64,000 bases of DNA from assembly GCF_000022205.1 (NCBI RefSeq), contig NC_012029.1:1488001-1552000 (forward strand), written 5' to 3'. A model generated the notes under the pieces. That model did no database searches and had not been told where the DNA came from. It saw only the letters and a program-made list of their open reading frames with translations. Positions 15,776-25,500 of the stretch are shown piece after piece. The position numbers and the translations under genes are program-made. Each line of letters begins with the position of its first letter. Position 1 is the first letter of the stretch. This stretch comes from Halorubrum lacusprofundi ATCC 49239 (GTDB taxonomy: Archaea > Halobacteriota > Halobacteria > Halobacteriales > Haloferacaceae).

Positions 15776-17848
15776 ATGCGCGACTGGCTGTCACACCGCG
15801 TCGTCTCCTCGCCGGACGACACCGCACTGATACGGGCCGAAGACGGGGAGGCGTGGACCTACACGGACCTCGACCGGCTCGTCTCCGAGACCGCCGACCG
15901 GCTCGTCGCGCACGGCATCGAGGCGGACGACAGGCTCGGCGTGCTCACGCCGCCGTACGTCGGCACCGTCGGGCTCGTCCACGCCGCGATGCGGATCGGG
16001 GCAACATTCGTTCCGCTAGGGCAGGAGCTCACCGAGCGGGAGCTCACCGAACGCGTCGAACGGGCCGACCTCGACGCGGTGGTGTGCGCGGAGCCGACGG
16101 AAGGGGCCGCGCTCGGCGCGGTCGAGGAGTGTGAGGGGGGCGACGAGATCCCGGTTCTCTCCGTCGACGATCCGGCCGCCGAGGCCGTCACAGCGGTACA
16201 CAGCGTCGATCCCGGCCCGGTCGAGCCGCCGGAGTGGGCGACCACTGATTACCTCTGTATCCTGTTCACCTCCGGGACGACGGGCGATCCAAAACCGGTA
16301 CCGCTCACCGCGGGCAACGTGTACAGCTCGGCCGTCGCCTCCGCGTTCCGACTCGGCGTCGACCACGAGGACCGGTGGCTCGTGTCGCTGTCGCTCCATC
16401 ACATGGGCGGGCTCGCCCCGGTGTATCGGTCCGCGCTGTACGGGACGACCCTGGTACTTCAAGAGGGGTTCAGCCCGGGCGGCACCGCCGACGACATCGA
16501 CACCTACGACGTGACCGGAATCTCGCTGGTTCCGACGATGCTACAACAGATGCTCGATCGGCGAGGAACCCTCTCGGACACGCTCCGGGTGGCGTTGCTG
16601 GGTGGAGCGCCCGCACCGGACGAGCTGATCGAGCGCTGTCGCGACTACTCGATCCCGGTGTACCCGACCTACGGGATGACCGAGTCGGCCTCACAGATCA
16701 CGACCGCGACGCCCCGACAGACGAAAGGACGGCTCGGCACCGTCGGTCGACCCATCTTCGGCACCGACGTGACGGTCGTCGACGAGAACGGGACACCGGT
16801 CGAACCCGGAGAGACCGGCGAGATCGTCGTCGACGGCCCGACGATAACGCCCGGATACATCGACGGGGCGGGAGCGCAACGGGGGTCCGACAACACACGC
16901 ACCGGGGGTGGCAAAAACGGCGCAGATGGATCGAACACCGCCGCGCTCGATCGATCGTCGTTCGGCTCGCACGGCCTTCACACCGGTGACGTGGGGTGCT
17001 TCGACGACGAGGGGTACCTTTACGTACTCAACCGCCTCGACGACCGGATCATCACCGGCGGAGAGAACGTCGAACCCGGTGAGGTGATCGACGTGCTCCG
17101 AGAGTTCCCGTCGGCCGAGGACGCCGCCGTGGTCGGGCTCGACGACGACGTGTGGGGCGAGCGCGTCTCCGCGCTGCTCGCGGTCGGCGACCGGCTGCGA
17201 GATACCGAGGTGACCGCGGAAGGACCGACTGGAGTCGACGGACTAGATGAGTCTGACGAGCCTGACGGAGGAGACGACGACGACAGGGAGCCAACTGATC
17301 CGGACGGAGGAGACGAGAGCCGACCGGACGAGAACGGATCGGACAAGGAGGGACCGGACGAGAGCGACGCGGCGCCGCTCGTGGACGACGAGCAGCTCGT
17401 CTCGTTCGTCCGGGACCGGCTCGCGGGGTTCAAGATCCCGAAGACCGTCGCGTACGTCGACGAACTCCCCCGAACCGTGTCGGGAACCGTCGATCGGGAA
17501 GCGGTGCGCCGAATCCTCCGCGATCGCGGATACGATCCGCGGAGGGACGCCGATCTGGAGACGGCGGGATTCGAGCCGGCCGAACCGACCGAACCGGCCG
17601 GCCCAGACGACCCAGACGATCCGGCGACAGCGCCGGCGACATCGAACGATCGGGAGGAAACAGGGGACGGTGAACGCGTCGACGACGGTGGTACCGACGA
17701 CGACGATGAAACCGACGACCAAAGCGTCGGTGATGATAGTCGCGATGGCGAGGGGAGCGGTGACGATGGTAGCGGCGACGACGGTGGCGATGGCGACGAA
17801 GACGCGGCCGAACGCAGCGAAGCGATAGACGACCGTGTCGGCGGATAA
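15776..17848 (+). CDS. menE: o-Succinylbenzoate-CoA ligase MenE-like, with acidic insert and tail
   Basis: 690 residues from ATG 15776 (a GTG three codons earlier is also possible). It is an ANL-superfamily adenylating enzyme: P-loop LFTSGTTGDPKPVPL (about residue 163), YPTYGMTESASQ and LHTGDVGCFDDEGYLY. It would activate o-succinylbenzoate in menaquinone synthesis, fitting menF at 7309. Oddities: an acidic linker of about 60 residues (about 476-538) splits the C-terminal subdomain, an acidic tail of about 100 residues ends the protein, and the usual PRTxxGK lysine is Thr (LPRTVSGTVDREAV). Homologues are nearer 480-550 residues. The stop overlaps the frame upstream of the next gene. Confidence 0.8.
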   Translation: MRDWLSHRVVSSPDDTALIRAEDGEAWTYTDLDRLVSETADRLVAHGIEADDRLGVLTPPYVGTVGLVHAAMRIGATFVPLGQELTERELTERVERADLDAVVCAEPTEGAALGAVEECEGGDEIPVLSVDDPAAEAVTAVHSVDPGPVEPPEWATTDYLCILFTSGTTGDPKPVPLTAGNVYSSAVASAFRLGVDHEDRWLVSLSLHHMGGLAPVYRSALYGTTLVLQEGFSPGGTADDIDTYDVTGISLVPTMLQQMLDRRGTLSDTLRVALLGGAPAPDELIERCRDYSIPVYPTYGMTESASQITTATPRQTKGRLGTVGRPIFGTDVTVVDENGTPVEPGETGEIVVDGPTITPGYIDGAGAQRGSDNTRTGGGKNGADGSNTAALDRSSFGSHGLHTGDVGCFDDEGYLYVLNRLDDRIITGGENVEPGEVIDVLREFPSAEDAAVVGLDDDVWGERVSALLAVGDRLRDTEVTAEGPTGVDGLDESDEPDGGDDDDREPTDPDGGDESRPDENGSDKEGPDESDAAPLVDDEQLVSFVRDRLAGFKIPKTVAYVDELPRTVSGTVDREAVRRILRDRGYDPRRDADLETAGFEPAEPTEPAGPDDPDDPATAPATSNDREETGDGERVDDGGTDDDDETDDQSVGDDSRDGEGSGDDGSGDDGGDGDEDAAERSEAIDDRVGG

Positions 17849-17909
17849 ACTGTCCCGAAGTTCTCCGTTGTTCCACGAACGTTTTGACCACGGGGTCCAC
17901 AGACGAGAC

Positions 17910-19058
17910 ATGGATCTGCTCGACGACAGCATCGTTCCGGAGCGCGCGAGAGACGTGAAGAGGGAGGCCCGCGAGTTCGCCGACGAGTACATCGCCCCGA
18001 ACGCCGAGGCGTACTACGACTCGGGCGAGTACCCGTGGGAGGTACTGGAGGCGGGGATGGACGCCGGGCTCATCGCCCAGGACATCGGCGAGGAATACGG
18101 TGGGAAGGGGTTCGACCTCGCACAGGTGCTCGCGATCGCGGAGGAGTTCTACCGCGCCGACGCCGGCATCGCGCTCACGCTCCAGTTGGCGAGCTTCGGC
18201 TGCGAGATGGTCGAGCAGTACGGCACCGACGAACAGAAGGAAGAGTACCTCCGACCGGTCGCGGAGAACGACCAGATTTCGGGGCTCGCCGTCTCTGAGC
18301 CGGAGACCGGCTCCGACCTCGCGGGGATGACGACGAAAGCCGAGAAGGTCGACGGCGGCTACGAGCTCACCGGCGAGAAGTACTGGGTCGGCAACGCGGT
18401 CGAGGCCGACTGGCTCACCGTCTACGCCAAGACCGGCGACAGCGAGGACCGCTACTCCAACTACACGCTGTTCATCGTCGAAACCGATTCGGACGGCTAC
18501 GAGGCGGAGCATATCCCGGAGAAGATGGGGATGCGCGCCTCCAAACAGGGCCACATCGTCTTCGAGGACTGCTTCGTCCCCGAGGAGAACGTCGTCGGCA
18601 GCGAGGGCGGCGGCTTCTACGTCCTCGCCGACTTCTTCAATCACGGCCGCGTCATCGTCGGCGGCCACGGGCTCGGGCTCGCCGCGGCCGCCATCGAGGA
18701 GGCCGAGGAATTCGTCCACGGGCGCAACGCCTTCGGCCGCACCGTCAACGAGTTCCAGGCGGTCCAACACACCCTCTCGGACATGCGAATCGGCTTCGAG
18801 TCGGCTCGCGCGCTCAACTGGCGCGCCTGCGAGAAGGTCGCGGACAACGACAACGCGGGCTACTGGGCCGCGCTGGCGAAGACCAAGTCGACCGAGGTCG
18901 CCACCGACTGCGCCGAGAAGGGGATGAAACTCCACGGCGGGCGCTCGATCCTCACCGACCGCCGGATCGCCCGCGTCTACCGCGACGTGCGCATCCCGGT
19001 GATCTACGAGGGCGCGAACGACATCCAGCGGAACCTCATCTATCGCCAGTCGCGGTAA
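17910..19058 (+). CDS. Acyl-CoA dehydrogenase
   Basis: 382 residues from ATG 17910 (MDLLDDSIVPERARDVKREA). Family signatures are GLAVSEPETGSDLAGM (FAD/substrate region), NAFGRTVNEFQAVQHTLSDM, GGRSILTDRRIARVYRDVRI and the catalytic Glu in IYEGANDIQRN. It oxidises an acyl-CoA to the enoyl-CoA with FAD and passes electrons to an ETF. Substrate chain length is not readable; the location of the catalytic Glu before the C-terminal helix matches short/medium-chain types. It starts 61 bp after menE on the same strand. Confidence 0.92.
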   Translation: MDLLDDSIVPERARDVKREAREFADEYIAPNAEAYYDSGEYPWEVLEAGMDAGLIAQDIGEEYGGKGFDLAQVLAIAEEFYRADAGIALTLQLASFGCEMVEQYGTDEQKEEYLRPVAENDQISGLAVSEPETGSDLAGMTTKAEKVDGGYELTGEKYWVGNAVEADWLTVYAKTGDSEDRYSNYTLFIVETDSDGYEAEHIPEKMGMRASKQGHIVFEDCFVPEENVVGSEGGGFYVLADFFNHGRVIVGGHGLGLAAAAIEEAEEFVHGRNAFGRTVNEFQAVQHTLSDMRIGFESARALNWRACEKVADNDNAGYWAALAKTKSTEVATDCAEKGMKLHGGRSILTDRRIARVYRDVRIPVIYEGANDIQRNLIYRQSR

Positions 19059-19141
19059 CGACTGCGAACGTCCGAATCCCCAAGGCCGCAAGATGAGGAG
19101 GGGGGCGTAGAAATTACCCGTCTCGGGCGCGCACGAAGGGT

Positions 19142-19630
19142 ATGAACGAAGCGCTACCGCTCATTGAGACCCTGTTCCCGCGAGGGATCGCGCAGTACCT
19201 GATCGGGGGGATCCTCATCGGGCTCGGGACAGTAATCATCTACGTCGGCACCGGAATCCACGCCGGGGCGAGCACGTTCCTCGAATCGACGCTCTCGTAT
19301 GGCTCGAAGCTCCGCCACTTTCAGCAGCCGAAGTTCGTGGCGTCCCGCGATTGGCGAGTGGTGTTCACCCTGGGCATCGTCGCCGGCGCGGCCGGCTACT
19401 CGCTGGCGACCGGCGAGTTCGGCTGGACCACCGAGGTGCAGCCCTGGCGGCTGTTCGTCGGCGGGGCCCTCGTCGGCGTCGGCACGCGACTCGGGAAAGG
19501 ATGTACCTCCGGACACGGCGTCTGCGGAGTCGGCTCGGGCTCGCGGACCTCGATCGTCAACGTCGCTATCTTCGTGCTCGTCGCCGTCGGCGTCGCACAG
19601 CTCGTCATGGCGCTGGGGGTGACGCCATGA
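19142..19630 (+). CDS. YeeE/YedE-family membrane protein, first half
   Basis: 162 residues, four to five hydrophobic segments. The diagnostic motif is RLGKGCTSGHGVCGVG, with the two conserved cysteines of the YeeE/YedE (DUF395) family. Known members import thiosulfate (TsuA/YeeE) or are proposed for sulfur or selenium compounds. This haloarchaeal form is split: the stop overlaps the ATG of the next gene in ATGA, so the two halves are translationally coupled and probably form one transporter. Confidence 0.88.
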   Translation: MNEALPLIETLFPRGIAQYLIGGILIGLGTVIIYVGTGIHAGASTFLESTLSYGSKLRHFQQPKFVASRDWRVVFTLGIVAGAAGYSLATGEFGWTTEVQPWRLFVGGALVGVGTRLGKGCTSGHGVCGVGSGSRTSIVNVAIFVLVAVGVAQLVMALGVTP

Positions 19631-20106
19631 GCGGCGTCGGCGTGATCGCCGACCACGAGAGCCACCCGCTGTTTCTGCCGCTCGTCTTCGTCGGCGGCGC
19701 GGTGTTCGGCGTCGGGCTCGCGGTCAGCCAGATGGCCCGTCCCGAGATCGTCTTGGAGTTCCTCCAGTTTCGGGACTTCGGGCTGGTGTTCGTGATGGGC
19801 GGCGCGAGCGCCGTTGCCGGCGTCACGTTCTGGGCGCTCTCGCGGTCGGGCCGGAGCGCGCCGCTCACCGGGAAGCGGTTCGGGCGACGGCTCAAGTCGA
19901 TGGACCGAGACGTGATAGTCGGCGGCGGGATCTTCGGCGTGGGATGGGGGCTCTCGGGGATCTGCCCGGGTGCTGCGTACGCGAGTCTCGGCATCGGGAA
20001 CGCCGTAATCCTCTACGGCGTCGCCGGGATGTTCCTCGGCGCCTATCTCCAGGGCTACCTGCGAGAGGCGCGGTCGGACGCCGAGTCGCCGGCGTCCGCC
20101 GACTGA
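19627..20106 (+). CDS. YeeE/YedE-family membrane protein, second half
   Basis: 159 residues with about four membrane helices. GGAVFGVGLAVSQMARPEIV and GWGLSGICPGAAYASLGIG (one conserved Cys) are typical of the second repeat of YeeE/YedE transporters. The ATGA overlap with the first half indicates a two-subunit transporter. No rhodanese, persulfide dioxygenase or sulfurtransferase gene is adjacent, although such genes commonly accompany this pair, so the substrate remains open. Confidence 0.88.
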   Translation: MSGVGVIADHESHPLFLPLVFVGGAVFGVGLAVSQMARPEIVLEFLQFRDFGLVFVMGGASAVAGVTFWALSRSGRSAPLTGKRFGRRLKSMDRDVIVGGGIFGVGWGLSGICPGAAYASLGIGNAVILYGVAGMFLGAYLQGYLREARSDAESPASAD

Positions 20107-20220
20107 GGAGCCGTCACGCATCGGGACGACCGAGTGCGAGACCGTCGGGGCGAGTGGAGCCCGTCGAGACGTCGCCGAGAGGGACGAAAACGCCAAGACG
20201 CCGGAGGGACAGTACCCCGT

Positions 20221-22077
20221 ATGCGACTGGAGGACTACTGGGGGATCGGCCCGAAGACGAGCGAGCGGCTCACGGAGTCGCTCGGGACCGAGCGGGCGAT
20301 CGAGGCGATCGAGGCGGCCGACGTCCGGGCGCTCGTCGACGCCGGGCTCCACCGCGGGCGAGCCACCCGGATCCTCCGCCGCGCGAACGGCGAGGCCGGC
20401 ATGGGTGTCCTCGCGACTGGCGACGCACGCTCGGTGTACGACGACCTCCTCACGGTAGCGGCCGGCCACGCGCTGACGGACCACGCCGCCGACCGAATCC
20501 GGGTGTTGACGCCCCTCACCGAGCGGAGCGCGATTGAGTCGCGGCTCGATGAGGTGGTCGCCGCTCGCGACGCGTGGGCAGCACTCGACGACGGCGAGCG
20601 CGACCGCGTCGTCGCCGCGTTCGACGACTACGACGCGGCCGAGGGCTCCGATCTGGCGGCCGTCGAGACCGCGGTCGCGCTGCGCGATGTGGGTCTCACG
20701 GAGACGCCCTTCGAGGATATCGGGGCGCTGGATGGCGACAGCCTGCGCGACGCCGCCGACGCCCTCGCCGACGTGCGGGGTGCGATCGACCCGACGGGCG
20801 TCGACGGCGACGGCGAGATCGAGGTCGCGCGCGGTGCGGACGACGAGCTTGACCGCCTGCGTGAGCAGTTCGACGCGGCGGAGGAGCTGGCGAACTCCGC
20901 GTTCGACGTGCTTGATACGGTTCGGGACGGCTCCCTGCGCGACTTCGAGGCGCTGGAGGCAGCGACGATCGACCACGTCGCTCGCGAGACCGGCGTCGAT
21001 CCGGCGACGGTGCGCTCGGTCGCGCCGGACGACGCGATCGACGCCGCCGACTTCGTCTCCGCCACGCTCCGCGATCTGGTGACGGAACTGGAGGCGGCGG
21101 TCGCGGAGCGCGAGGAGACCGTCGCGGCCGACATCCGCGAGCGGATCGGCGGGATGCGAGTTGGGGATGAGGGAGACAAAGGTGAGAAAGATGACGAAGC
21201 TGACGAAGCGGCGACCGGAACCGTCGCCGGCGCGGTCGCGGCCGTCTCCGACGCCGCGTTCCTGCTGTCGCTCGCGCGGTTCGCGGTCGCGTACGATCTG
21301 ACTCGACCGACCCTCGTCGACGACGGCGTCGCGGTGCGAAACGCTCGCAACCTCTTCATCGACGGCGAGGTCCAGCCGGTGTCGTACGCGATCGGCTCAC
21401 ACTCGCTTGCGGGCGAACCCGGCGTCGCGAGCGTCGACGCGCCGCCGACCGGCGACCGCGTGAGCGTCCTCACGGGGGCGAACTCGGGCGGGAAAACCAC
21501 CCTGTTGGAGACGCTGTGTGCGGTGGCACTGCTGGCGTCGATGGGGCTTCCGGTGCCGGCCGAGGAGGCGGAGGTCGGTGCGTTCGATCGGATCGTGTTC
21601 CACCGACGGCACGCCTCCTTCAACGCCGGTGTGTTGGAGTCGACGCTGAAGTCGGTCGTCCCGCCGCTGGTCGAGGACGGGCGGACGCTGATGCTCGTCG
21701 ACGAGTTCGAGGCGATCACGGAGCCGGGCCGAGCCGCCAACCTGCTGAACGGGCTCGTGACGCTCACCGTGGACCGCGGCGCCCTCGGCGTGTACGTCAC
21801 GCACCTCGCGGAGGACTTGAGCCCGCTGCCCGAGGCCGCCCGGATCGACGGTATCTTCGCCGAGGGACTCACGAACGACTTGGACCTCCGCGTCGACTAC
21901 CAGCCGCGGTTCGGTACCGTCGGGAAGTCGACGCCGGAGTTCATCGTCTCGCGGCTCGTGGCGAACGCGAAAGACCGCGGCGTCCGCGCCGGGTTCGAGC
22001 ACCTCGCCGGCGCGGTCGGCGAAGAGGCGGTCCAGCGCACCCTCTCGGACGTGGAGTGGTCGGAAGGCGATGACTGA
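20221..22077 (+). CDS. MutS-family ATPase with N-terminal helix-hairpin-helix (MutS5-like)
   Basis: 618 residues from ATG 20221. The N-terminus (YWGIGPKTSERLTESLG, then VRALVDAGLHRGRATRILRR) looks like helix-hairpin-helix DNA-binding repeats. The central third is a long acidic helical region (MutS core/clamp-like). The C-terminal ATPase shows Walker A TGANSGGKTTLLETL (about residue 420), LESTLKSVV, Walker B TLMLVDEFEAITEPGRAA and the ABC-type His in YVTHLAED. It lacks the MutS1 mismatch-recognition domain, so it is not a canonical mismatch sensor. Halobacteria have several such MutS5-type proteins of unknown role. An acidic spacer at about residues 317-335 differs from homologues I know only generally. 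Confidence 0.8.
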   Translation: MRLEDYWGIGPKTSERLTESLGTERAIEAIEAADVRALVDAGLHRGRATRILRRANGEAGMGVLATGDARSVYDDLLTVAAGHALTDHAADRIRVLTPLTERSAIESRLDEVVAARDAWAALDDGERDRVVAAFDDYDAAEGSDLAAVETAVALRDVGLTETPFEDIGALDGDSLRDAADALADVRGAIDPTGVDGDGEIEVARGADDELDRLREQFDAAEELANSAFDVLDTVRDGSLRDFEALEAATIDHVARETGVDPATVRSVAPDDAIDAADFVSATLRDLVTELEAAVAEREETVAADIRERIGGMRVGDEGDKGEKDDEADEAATGTVAGAVAAVSDAAFLLSLARFAVAYDLTRPTLVDDGVAVRNARNLFIDGEVQPVSYAIGSHSLAGEPGVASVDAPPTGDRVSVLTGANSGGKTTLLETLCAVALLASMGLPVPAEEAEVGAFDRIVFHRRHASFNAGVLESTLKSVVPPLVEDGRTLMLVDEFEAITEPGRAANLLNGLVTLTVDRGALGVYVTHLAEDLSPLPEAARIDGIFAEGLTNDLDLRVDYQPRFGTVGKSTPEFIVSRLVANAKDRGVRAGFEHLAGAVGEEAVQRTLSDVEWSEGDD

Positions 22078-22549
22078 CGACGACTCGGCCGCGTCCGACG
22101 ATCCGGGCCGGATCCGGTCGATCGCGGTCCACCGCGACGACGTGTCGACCGCGCTGGAGGCGACCCTCCGAAGCGATCGCGAGGTCGTGCTCCGCGTGAC
22201 CCCGCCCTTTTCGGGGCGGATGCGCGCCCGCCTGCACAACCTCGGGCCAGGCGGATCGGGTTCGTCTCCGGAAGCAGTCACGAATGCGGACGACGAGGAA
22301 GGCTCCGACGGCGATCCAGCCCCGATACACGTCGATCCGCGAGATCTCGTTGTCGATGTCCCACCATACCCGGAGGTCGACGAGACGATGGCGAACGACC
22401 CGGACGCCGACCTAGAAGCTCGTCGGAAGCAACACACCGAAGCCGTCGAATCGTGGCGCGAGGCGGTTCGAGAGTCGGTGGTCGACGCCGTCGAACTCGA
22501 CGCCGGCGACCGGTCGACCGTCGAGGTTGACGTGGTTGCGCTCGGGTGA
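22070..22549 (+). CDS. Conserved haloarchaeal protein coupled to the MutS-like gene
   Basis: 159 residues. The ATG at 22070 overlaps the last 8 bp of the MutS-like gene (ATGACTGA), indicating coupling. The pattern RIRSIAVHRDDVSTALEATL, then REVVLRVTPPFSGRMRARLH and DPRDLVVDVPPYPEVDET, is conserved in form in Halobacteria, but I cannot assign a fold or function. An acidic, Gly/Ser-rich loop lies in the middle. A role with the ATPase is inference from overlap alone. It converges on the GH15 gene; the 39-bp gap holds an AT-rich TTTTAAAAG. Confidence 0.6.
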   Translation: MTDDDSAASDDPGRIRSIAVHRDDVSTALEATLRSDREVVLRVTPPFSGRMRARLHNLGPGGSGSSPEAVTNADDEEGSDGDPAPIHVDPRDLVVDVPPYPEVDETMANDPDADLEARRKQHTEAVESWREAVRESVVDAVELDAGDRSTVEVDVVALG

Positions 22550-22588
22550 CTGCTCTCTCGGATCGTTTTAAAAGAAACCCGCTCTCAG

Positions 22589-25500
22589 CTACACCCGAAG
22601 CCGCTTAACAGCCGTGCCGGCACCTGAGAACTCGTCGAGGATCGCGTCGGTATCGGTCGCCTCATCGCCCGCGTCGGCCGCCGTATCGTCCGCGCCGCCG
22701 TCGGTGTTCGCGGCGGCGACGACGACCGTCTTCGCATCGAGCGCCGCGTCGAGGCGGAACTCGTACTCCCCGTCCTCGACCGTCACGAGCGCAGATTCGT
22801 CCGGCGTGTACACCGCGACCACGTCGGCGGTGGTCTCGCCGGCGACGACGAGATGGTTGTTGACGTACTCCGCGGTCGCGTCGAGGTCGGGCGTCGCCGA
22901 GCGGTCGCGCTCGACGTAGCGGTCGCGGACGACCGTCGGCGTCTCGACGGGTTCGCCGGCCTCGACCCCGTGAGCGAGCCGGATGAACCCCGCCATCGAC
23001 CACGCGAGCGGGGTGGCCCCCCCGGTTCCCTCGCCGAACTCCCAGCCGTAGTTGGTCGGATGCTCACGGTCCCACACCTGCTCGGGGAGCATCCGTCCGG
23101 AGTTGCCGAACCCGGCCATCGTCTCCAAGAGAGCGTCGGGTTCGAGGGCGTCCTCGTCGGTACCGCCAAAGGCGTCTGGGCCGTCGGCGCGAGCGCGTAG
23201 TTCGTACTCGCCGCGCTCGCCGGTGAAGATCGGCCACAGCCGACCGCGGCCGTCACCGGTGCCGGCCCACGGGCCGCCCGGATCGCTGCGCGCCAGTTCG
23301 CCGTACGCGTCGCCGACGTACCGGTACCACGCGGGACCGTACGGGGTGTCGACGCGGATCGAATCGTCGACGACCGACACGGAGTTGCGGACCACGTCGT
23401 CGTCGGCGGGCTTCACGCCGAGTCGGACCAGTTCGAGGAAGCCGCCGTCAACGATCTCCCGCTCGTCGTAGGTGGGGCCGTCGTTGGCGATCGTCCGGGG
23501 GCGCCCGGACTCGGGGTCGCCGTCGGCGGTGACCCGGAGGTAGTACGGCGTCTCGGCGTGCCGCTCGGTACCTGTGGCCGTCGCGCACCATTCCTCGACG
23601 CGGGTCGTCCAGTCGTCCGCGAGCGCGAGCCACGCGAGGGCGTCGGCACGGAGTGAGTCGGAGTCAGCGTCCGGTCCGGATCCGGAACCGGCGTTTCCGG
23701 CCTCGATCCGATCGGCCTCGGCGACCGCAAGCGCGGCGCCACAACAGAGCCCCGCGATCTCGGCGGCGATGCTCGACGGCGAAAAGCCGGCCTCCTCCTC
23801 CCAGCGCTCCTGAGCCGTCTCCGGGCCGTTGGCGGCGATATAGCCGAGCGAGCGACGGACCTGATCGTAGGTGTAGTCGGTGTCGCCGGGCGAGATCCCG
23901 TGTTCGTACAGTTGCCACGCCATCACCGACGGGAACGCGATGTTGTCCATCTGCTCGCCGCCCCACCGAGTACGACCGTCGATGTAGGTGTTCTGCGGGA
24001 GGAACCCGTCGTCGTCCTGCTGGGTGTTGTACAGGTACGCGAGCGCGTCGGCACCGCGTTCGACCTCGCCAACCTCGATCAGCGCGGTGAACACCTGATA
24101 GAGGTCGCGCGACCAGACGAAGTTGTAGCCGTAGCCTCGGTCTTCGGCGGCGTACTCGGTCTCGCCCCACGGTACCGACGGGCTGGCGATCCCGGCGCCG
24201 TCGTGCCGTTTGTCCTCGACGGCCGCAAGCGTCATCAGCGCGAACCGGTACTGCGTCTCTAGGTCTGCGTCGCCGGTCACGGAAGCGGGGAACTTCCGGT
24301 CGGCGAGCCACTCGCGCCACGTCTCGACGTACGACTCGGAGATGTCCGCGAAGCCGCGGGAGATGGCGCCGCGAGCCTCTCCGAGGGCGGCGGCGGTGTC
24401 GGCGTTCTCGGCGAACCCGAGCGCGACCGCGTCCGACACCTCGGTACCGCTCCCCACGAGTCCGGCGAGTACGACGTTGCCGGTGGCCGTCTCGGTCCCC
24501 TCGCCCCGGTCGCCGTCGGCGAACAGTGCACCCGCCTTGTCGCTGCCCGCCGCGAGCACGCTCGCCCACTCGAAACCGTCGTCGCTGTCAATCGCGAGCG
24601 CGACCTCGAAGGAGTCGCCGTCGTCGTCGACGAGCTTCCCCGTGCTGCGCTCGGCGGCGTCGTTGTTGCGCGCGAGGAGGTGGTAGCCGTCCGAGTCATC
24701 GACGCGGTCGCCGCGGTCGTTCGATCCGACGTTCGTGATCGTCGTGTCGACTAAGGCGTACACGTCGTACTCGCGGCTCCCCTCGAACGCCACGTCGGCG
24801 AGGATCGCGTCGCCGTCGGTATCGACCGCGTACTCGACGGTGAGCGTCCAGCTGTGGCCGTGGCCATCGCCAGTCTCGCAGATCGTCTGCGTGTACGCGA
24901 GGGCGTCGTCGACGGTGGGCTCCGTGGTCCGCTCGACCGTCTCCGTCGCCGTCACGTGGCTCGTCTCGTCGAAGGTCCGGACCGTGTACCCCGTCTCCGG
25001 GTCGGCGACGAGGAAGTCGAACGTCCGGACGTTCATCACGTCGATCCGGGGGAACCGCGCCTCGGTGAGCGCACCCTCGGTCAGCGTGAACCAGACCGGG
25101 ACCGGGTCGGCGGCCTTGTGGTCGGCCGGCGTCCCGACGCCGAACTTCCGGCCGGTCGTCCAGTGGGGTGCCTCGTCCGGCCCCCGCGGCTCGTCGTGCG
25201 GGACCGGGAGCGCCCCGTGTCTCGCGAGGGTCACCGTCGCGTCGATCCGGAGGGCGTGCGACCACGCGATCGGGGTCGCACCGTCGAGGTCGCCGTCGTC
25301 GAACGCCTGTTCGGCGATGAGCCCGGCGTCGTTGACGAACGGCCCGTCGGGCTCACACAGCGCGTAGAGGTCGCGCGCGGCGCTGAAGAGGTCGGCTGCG
25401 TCCCCGTCTCGCTCGCGGATGAGCCCGCCCAGTTCGGCGGCGGCCGTCGCTCCCCACAGCGTCGCGATCGACCACACCTTCGCGGCGCCCTGCTCCGCGG

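Noticed and set aside
17430-20976. Two long minus-strand frames (553 and 526 codons) opposite the acyl-CoA dehydrogenase and YeeE genes
   Set aside because: Shadow frames of real genes; composition is not protein-like.
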